Source: Scleromatobacter humisilvae (GTDB lineage: Bacteria > Pseudomonadota > Gammaproteobacteria > Burkholderiales > Burkholderiaceae_C). From it: 64,000 bases of DNA. Made by a program: the position numbers and the translations under genes. A model generated the notes under the pieces. It had not been told where the DNA came from. It did not search any database and worked only from the letters and a program-made list of their open reading frames with translations. Where the stretch lies: contig NZ_JAJLJH010000003.1 in NCBI RefSeq assembly GCF_023231945.1, positions 515,169 to 579,168 on the forward strand, read 5' to 3'. Below, in pieces: positions 59,546 through 64,000 of this stretch. Position 1 is the stretch's first letter. Each line of letters begins with the position of its first letter.

Positions 59546-61162
59546 GTGGGCAGCCGATATTCCGAGCTGACGTTCGCGGGCCTCGTCGGCAACCGGGCGT
59601 CCTCGCATCCCGACCTGGACGTCCTCACGATCGAGGGCGGTGGCCAGCGGCCCGACGAAGTCCGCACCTTCGCGCAGCTGTGGGACGCCGGGCGCCGCCT
59701 GGGCGCCGGCCTGCGCACGCTGGGCCTGCGGCAGGGCGATCGCTTCGGCCTGCTGATGGCCAACCACGCCGAGTTCGTCGAGGCCATGGTGGCGGCGGCC
59801 ATGACCGGCGCCGTGTTCGTGCCGATCGATCCTCGCACGAAGGACGACCGGCTGGCCCGCATGCTGGCGGACGCGAACTGCGTCGGCGTCGTGGCGGCCG
59901 ACTATGCCCTGGGCCAGGTCCTGGCGATCCGTGGCCGGCTTGCGAACCTGAAGTGGATCGTGGGGCTGTCCACCGCCGAGGGCCGCTCGACCTGCGCCCA
60001 GCTCGAGGCGCAGGGGGCCGTCTCCTACGCGCGGCTTGCGGGCACGTCGCCCGGGTCGTTCGAGCTCGCGCGCGTGGCGGCCGAATCGCCGATGCAACTG
60101 ATCTACACGTCGGGCACGACGGGCGATCCGAAGGGCATCGTGATGACGCACCGGCGCTACTGCGAGACAGCCATGCTCAGCTCGCGCGTCTTCGGCTACT
60201 GGTCGGACGACCGCCCCTATTCGGGCCTCTCGCTGACGCATGCCAACGCGCAGCTGGTGACGCTCGGCGCGTCGATCGCCGCGGGCATGCGCTGCGTGCT
60301 GTCGCGCCGCTTCACCAAGTCGCGCCTGTGGGACATCACGCGCCGCTACGGGTGCACGAGCTTCAGCCTGCTCGGCGGCATGACGACGGCCGTCTATGCC
60401 GAGCCGCCCGACGATCGCGACGCCGACAACCCGGTGCGCTTCGTCGTCTCGGCCGGGATGCCGCAGGCGATCTGGAACGACTTCGAGAGGCGCTTCGGCG
60501 TGCAGGTGCTGGAGTTCTACGACGCGGCCGAGGGCGGCCTGTGCGTCAACCCCATCGGCGTGGGCCCGATCGGCAGCATCGGCAAGGCGATCCCGTCGCT
60601 GGCGTACCGCGTCGTCGACGAGCAGAACCAGGACGTGCGCCGCGGCGAACCCGGCGAGCTGCTGTTCCGGCCCGCCGACGGCTCGCCGTCCAAGGTCGAG
60701 TATCTCGGCGACCCGCAGGCCTCGGCGAAGAAGACGGAAGGCGGCTGGCTGCGCACGGGCGACGTGGTCATCGAGGACGCCGACGGCTGGCTCTTCTTCC
60801 AGCACCGCCAGGGCGGCGGCATCCGCTGCAACGGCGACTTCATCGACCCGGCGTTCGTGGAGAAGGCCATCGCCGAATGTGCCGGCGTGGACGACGTCCA
60901 CGTCTACGGCGTGCCGGCCCGTTCCGGCGTGCCCGGCGAGAAGGATCCGGTGGCCGCCGTGGTGCCGAAGGATCGCGCGGGCTTCGATGCGCAGGGGCTG
61001 TTCCAGGCCTGTCGCCGGCGGCTCGACGCGAACCTCGTCCCCCGCTGCATCCAGGTGCTGGAGCAGATCCCCAAGACGGCGTCGGAGAAGCCGCAGGAGC
61101 GCCTTCTCATCGAGGCCTTCGAGGCCCAGCCGCACCGCGTGTTCACGGAGCGGCCTGCCTAG
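59546..61162 (+). CDS. AMP-forming acyl-CoA synthetase (CaiC-like)
   Basis: 538 residues from a GTG start. The adenylation P-loop is [30 protein letters not shown] replaces the usual YGx[20 protein letters not shown] holds the ATP-binding Asp, and [15 protein letters not shown] is the hinge. The C-terminal lysine is in [10 protein letters not shown]. This is nearest to crotonobetaine/carnitine-CoA ligases. It makes an acyl-CoA from a carboxylic acid and ATP. GGGGTGAG precedes the GTG. A second ligase follows after 150 bp, with its own promoter copy. Confidence 0.9.
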   Translation: MGSRYSELTFAGLVGNRASSHPDLDVLTIEGGGQRPDEVRTFAQLWDAGRRLGAGLRTLGLRQGDRFGLLMANHAEFVEAMVAAAMTGAVFVPIDPRTKDDRLARMLADANCVGVVAADYALGQVLAIRGRLANLKWIVGLSTAEGRSTCAQLEAQGAVSYARLAGTSPGSFELARVAAESPMQLIYTSGTTGDPKGIVMTHRRYCETAMLSSRVFGYWSDDRPYSGLSLTHANAQLVTLGASIAAGMRCVLSRRFTKSRLWDITRRYGCTSFSLLGGMTTAVYAEPPDDRDADNPVRFVVSAGMPQAIWNDFERRFGVQVLEFYDAAEGGLCVNPIGVGPIGSIGKAIPSLAYRVVDEQNQDVRRGEPGELLFRPADGSPSKVEYLGDPQASAKKTEGGWLRTGDVVIEDADGWLFFQHRQGGGIRCNGDFIDPAFVEKAIAECAGVDDVHVYGVPARSGVPGEKDPVAAVVPKDRAGFDAQGLFQACRRRLDANLVPRCIQVLEQIPKTASEKPQERLLIEAFEAQPHRVFTERPA

Positions 61163-61203
61163 GCGCTGCCCCGTCCGCGTCGCCGCCGCGCTCACGGCCG
61201 GCG

Positions 61204-61249
61204 ATCCCAACTTTCGATAGGCGACCCGCCGCGCGTCGCGCCGCAAAGT
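61204..61249 (+). promoter_or_regulatory. Acyl-CoA synthetase promoter element, copy 2
   Basis: ATCCCAACTTTCGATAGGCG (61204-61223), then 20 nt, then CAAAGT (61244-61249). The gene starts 63 nt downstream. See copy 1 at 59470-59515. Confidence 0.5.
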
Positions 61250-61312
61250 CGATCCATCCCCTCCGAACGCCGCTGGTGACAGGGCGACCCGCAGTCCCTA
61301 CCGAATCGTCAA

Positions 61313-62968
61313 ATGACCGCAGCAACTCCTCTTTCGACGTCTTCCGCGCACAGCCACCTGCTCATCCGGCGGCTGCTCGAGGCCGGCCTCCGCCGCGCTC
61401 CGGAGCAGGAGATCGTGTACGCCGACAAGCGGCGCCTGAGCTATCGCGAATTCGGCGCGCGCGTGGGCAGGCTCGCGTCCGGGCTGGCGGCGCTGGGCGT
61501 CCAGGCCGGCGACACCGTGGCCGTCATGGACTGGGACACCCATCGCTACCTCGAGTGCTTCTTCGCGGTGCCGATGATGGGCGCCGTGCTGCACACGATC
61601 AACGTGCGCCTCTCGCCGGAGCAGATCCTCCACACGATCAACCACGCGCGGGACGACGTCATCCTGGTCAACGCCGAGTTCGTGCCGGTGCTCGAGCAGA
61701 TCTGGAGCCGCGTGGACGCCGGCAAGCGTCTCGTGCTGCTCGACGACATCGGCGCGCCGCTGCAGACCGCGCTCGAATTCGTCGCCGAATACGAGCGCCT
61801 GCTGGACACCGCCGAGCCGGAATTCGATTTCCCCGAACTCGACGAGAACACGCGCGCCACGACTTTCTACACGACCGGCACGACAGGGCTGCCCAAGGGC
61901 GTCTATTTCAGCCATCGCCAGCTCGTGCTGCACACGCTGGCGGTGCGGGACGCGCTGGGCGGCCCGGGTCAGGGCCGGTTCAACGCGGGCGACGTCTACA
62001 TGCCGATCACGCCCATGTTCCATGTCCATGCGTGGGGCCTGCCGTACGTCGCGACGATGCTCGGCGCCAAGCAGGTCTATCCGGGGCGCTACGCGAGCGA
62101 GCGTCTCGTGGATCTGCTGGAGCGCGAACGCGTGACCTTCTCGCATTGCGTGCCGACGATCCTGCAGATGGTGCTCGATGGCGCCGCTGCTCGCGACGTC
62201 GACCTGTCGGAATGGACGGTCATCATCGGCGGCGCCGCCCTGATGCAGTCGCTGGCCCGGCAGGCCGTCGACCAGGGCGTGGACATCTTCGGCGGCTATG
62301 GCATGTCGGAGACCGGGCCGGTGCTCGCATTGGCGCAGCTGCAGCCGCACATGCTCGACCAGGATGTCGATCGCCAGGTCGAGATCCGCTGCAAGACCGG
62401 GCGCGCGATCGCGCTGGTGGACCTGCGCATCGTCGACGACGAGATGAACGACGTGCCGCACGACGGCAAGAGCGCCGGCGAACTCGTCGTGCGCGCGCCG
62501 TGGCTCACGCAGGGCTACCTGCACGACCCGGCGAGTTCGGAGAACCTCTGGCGCGGCGGATGGCTGCACACGGGCGACATCGCGGTCATCGACGCCGACG
62601 GCTACGTGAAGATCACCGATCGCCTCAAGGACGTGATCAAGACCGGTGGCGAGTGGGTCTCGTCGCTCGATCTCGAGGAACTGATCCTGCGGCACCCGAG
62701 CGTGGCCGAAGCCGCGGTGATCGGCATGCCCGATCCGAAGTGGACCGAGCGACCTGTGGCGCTGGTGGTGCTCAAGGCCGGCCAGGCCGCGGATGCGGCC
62801 GGGCTCAGGACGCACCTCCACCAGTTCGCCGTGCAGGGCCTGATCTCGAAGTACGGCGTGCCCGAGCGCGTCGTCTTCGTCGAGTCCCTGCCGCGAACCA
62901 GCGTCGGCAAGCTCGACAAGAAATCGATGCGTGTGCAACTGAACGACCTGCAAGGAGACCAGCGATGA
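61313..62968 (+). CDS. AMP-forming fatty acid-CoA ligase (AlkK / medium-chain type)
   Basis: 551 residues. The P-loop is [76 protein letters not shown] and [16 protein letters not shown] are characteristic of the AlkK-like medium-chain fatty acyl-CoA ligases. The C-terminal catalytic lysine is in [13 protein letters not shown]. It overlaps etfB by 4 bp (ATGA), so acyl activation and electron transfer are co-expressed. Confidence 0.93.
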   Translation: MTAATPLSTSSAHSHLLIRRLLEAGLRRAPEQEIVYADKRRLSYREFGARVGRLASGLAALGVQAGDTVAVMDWDTHRYLECFFAVPMMGAVLHTINVRLSPEQILHTINHARDDVILVNAEFVPVLEQIWSRVDAGKRLVLLDDIGAPLQTALEFVAEYERLLDTAEPEFDFPELDENTRATTFYTTGTTGLPKGVYFSHRQLVLHTLAVRDALGGPGQGRFNAGDVYMPITPMFHVHAWGLPYVATMLGAKQVYPGRYASERLVDLLERERVTFSHCVPTILQMVLDGAAARDVDLSEWTVIIGGAALMQSLARQAVDQGVDIFGGYGMSETGPVLALAQLQPHMLDQDVDRQVEIRCKTGRAIALVDLRIVDDEMNDVPHDGKSAGELVVRAPWLTQGYLHDPASSENLWRGGWLHTGDIAVIDADGYVKITDRLKDVIKTGGEWVSSLDLEELILRHPSVAEAAVIGMPDPKWTERPVALVVLKAGQAADAAGLRTHLHQFAVQGLISKYGVPERVVFVESLPRTSVGKLDKKSMRVQLNDLQGDQR

Positions 62969-63714
62969 AAGTGATCGTGCCCGTGAAACGCGTCGTCGAC
63001 TACAACGTGAAGGTTCGCGTGAAGTCCGACGGCACCGGCGTCGACATCGCCAACGTCAAGATGAGCATGAACCCGTTCGACGAGATCGCCGTCGAAGAGG
63101 CCGTGCGGCTGAAGGAAAAGGGCGTCGTCAGCGAGATCATCGCCGTCTCTTGCGGCGTCACGCAGTGCCAGGAGACGCTGCGCACCGCGATGGCCATCGG
63201 CGCCGACCGCGCGATCCTCGTCGAGACCGACGCCGAACTGCAGCCGCTGGCCGTGGCCAAGCTGCTCAAGGCGCTGGTCGACAAGGAGCAGCCGGGCCTG
63301 GTGATCCTGGGCAAGCAGGCGATCGACGACGACTGCAACCAGACGGGCCAGATGCTGGCCGCACTCGCCGACCTGCCGCAAGCCACGTTCGCGTCGAAGG
63401 TCGAACTGACCGCCGACTCGGTGACCGTGTCGCGCGAAGTCGACGGCGGCTCCGAGACGCTCAAGCTGACGCTGCCCGCCATCGTCACGACCGACCTGCG
63501 CCTGAACGAGCCGCGCTACGTCACGCTGCCCAACATCATGAAGGCGAAGAAGAAGCCGCTGGAAGTGATCAAGCCGGACGCGCTCGGTGTCGATGTCGCG
63601 CCGCGCATCAAGACGCTCAAGGTCAGCGAACCGCCCAAGCGCGGTGCCGGCGTGAAGGTGCCCGACGTCGCGACGCTGGTCGCCAAGCTCAAGAACGAAG
63701 CCAAAGTCATCTAA
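62965..63714 (+). CDS. etfB: Electron transfer flavoprotein subunit beta
   Basis: 249 residues, full length. [19 protein letters not shown] starts the typical proteobacterial Etf[25 protein letters not shown] and [32 protein letters not shown] (the AMP-binding and recognition-loop region) follow, and the C-terminus is [21 protein letters not shown] accepts electrons from acyl-CoA dehydrogenases, such as the one at 45180-46385, and passes them to ETF-ubiquinone oxidoreductase. AAGGAGACC lies before the ATG. Confidence 0.97.
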   Translation: MKVIVPVKRVVDYNVKVRVKSDGTGVDIANVKMSMNPFDEIAVEEAVRLKEKGVVSEIIAVSCGVTQCQETLRTAMAIGADRAILVETDAELQPLAVAKLLKALVDKEQPGLVILGKQAIDDDCNQTGQMLAALADLPQATFASKVELTADSVTVSREVDGGSETLKLTLPAIVTTDLRLNEPRYVTLPNIMKAKKKPLEVIKPDALGVDVAPRIKTLKVSEPPKRGAGVKVPDVATLVAKLKNEAKVI

Positions 63715-63726
63715 GAGACAAACGAC

Positions 63727-64000
63727 ATGACCACTCTCGTCATTGCCGAACACGACAACGCGACCCTCAAGGGCGCGACGCTCAACACCATCACCGCCGC
63801 GACGCAGGTCGGTGGCGATGTCCACGTGCTGGTGGCTGGCTCGAACGCCGGCGCCGTCGCGACCGCTGCCGCCGCCGTCGCGGGCGTCACCAAGGTGCTG
63901 CACGCCGACGGCGCGTCGCTCACTGAGCAGCTCGCCGAGAACGTTGCCGCGCAGGTGCTGGCCGTGGCCCCGGCCTACAGCCACATCTTCTTTCCCGCGA
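63727..64000 (+). CDS. etfA: Electron transfer flavoprotein subunit alpha (N-terminal part, cut by window end)
   Basis: The first 91 codons are visible: MTTLVIAEHDNATLKGATLN, then TAATQVGGDVHVLVAGSNAG and KVLHADGASLTEQLAENVA. This is the N-terminal domain of EtfA. The FAD-binding C-terminal half is outside the window. It begins 12 bp after the etfB stop and is the second half of the ETF heterodimer. Confidence 0.95.
   Translation, partial: MTTLVIAEHDNATLKGATLNTITAATQVGGDVHVLVAGSNAGAVATAAAAVAGVTKVLHADGASLTEQLAENVAAQVLAVAPAYSHIFFPA

Noticed and set aside
1..64000. tRNA or rRNA genes, CRISPR arrays, insertion sequences, prophage or plasmid functions.
   Set aside because: Looked for on both strands by eye; no cloverleaf with a plausible anticodon arm, regular spaced repeats, transposase or integrase proteins were seen.

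Overview
The window is a very G+C-rich chromosomal segment, almost certainly from a betaproteobacterium of the order Burkholderiales. The electron-transfer flavoprotein beta subunit, heme O synthase, PoxB-type enzymes, XapX protein and SYLF-domain tail all look like that group; this is pattern recognition, not a search. I see no tRNA or rRNA gene, CRISPR array, insertion sequence or phage gene. Nearly all the sequence is coding, and both strands carry compact operons with overlapping stop/start codons.

Layout: 1-162 tail of a SYLF lipoprotein; 301-4642 sensor kinase, Rcp1-like regulator and hybrid kinase; 4676-6417 (minus) FAH-family hydrolase and crotonase; 6649-11449 Tat-exported subunit, GMC flavoprotein and three-heme cytochrome c (gluconate/polyol dehydrogenase type), then heme O synthase; 11524-15474 (minus) FeS, molybdenum and cytochrome c subunits of a periplasmic aldehyde-dehydrogenase-type enzyme; 15890-19260 two acetoacetate-decarboxylase-like proteins and PoxB; 19420-25341 (minus) a second PoxB-like enzyme and an EmrAB/OM-factor efflux pump; 25683-30482 CyoABCD quinol oxidase and an outer-membrane protein; 30496-34703 regulators and a small secreted protein; 34728-42445 (minus) hybrid kinase, porin, VOC protein, DoxX, amidohydrolase, XapX and YcaC-like hydrolase; 42872-48150 acetoacetate decarboxylase, then a CoA-transferase/acyl-CoA dehydrogenase/hydroxyacyl-CoA dehydrogenase/crotonase operon; 48411-54757 OmpR regulator, MdtNOP-type pump and MgtC protein; 54934-59310 phospholipase D-like lipoprotein and full-length MalT-type regulator; 59546-64000 two acyl-CoA synthetases and etfBA (etfA cut by the window end).

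The main discovery is a shared promoter architecture. Ten intergenic sites carry a near-palindromic 20-mer (best form GTGCCCCATGCGGGGGATGC). In nine of them exactly 20 nt, and in one 21 nt, separate it from a hexamer of the form (G/C)A...T, most often GATAGT. If the hexamer is the -10 element, the 20-mer sits at about -52 to -33, the class II activator position that replaces the -35. The sites control the kinase operon, the FAH operon, the GMC/cytochrome/cyoE operon, the aldehyde dehydrogenase operon, the ADC-like/poxB operon, the second poxB/efflux operon, cyoABCD, the NarL/LuxR regulator at 30496-31230, adc and the CoA-transferase operon. Three intergenic regions carry two intact sites back to back, one for each divergent operon.

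My reading is that the window holds most of one regulon. Periplasmic or membrane dehydrogenases and PoxB feed electrons to quinone, CyoABCD (with CyoE-made heme O) burns the quinol, and cytoplasmic enzymes and efflux pumps deal with the keto-acid, acyl-CoA and acid products. The regulator carrying its own site is the leading candidate activator. Three smaller families of repeated promoter or leader sequence were also found: upstream of the two acyl-CoA synthetases, upstream of 34491 and 54934, and upstream of the two OmpR paralogues.
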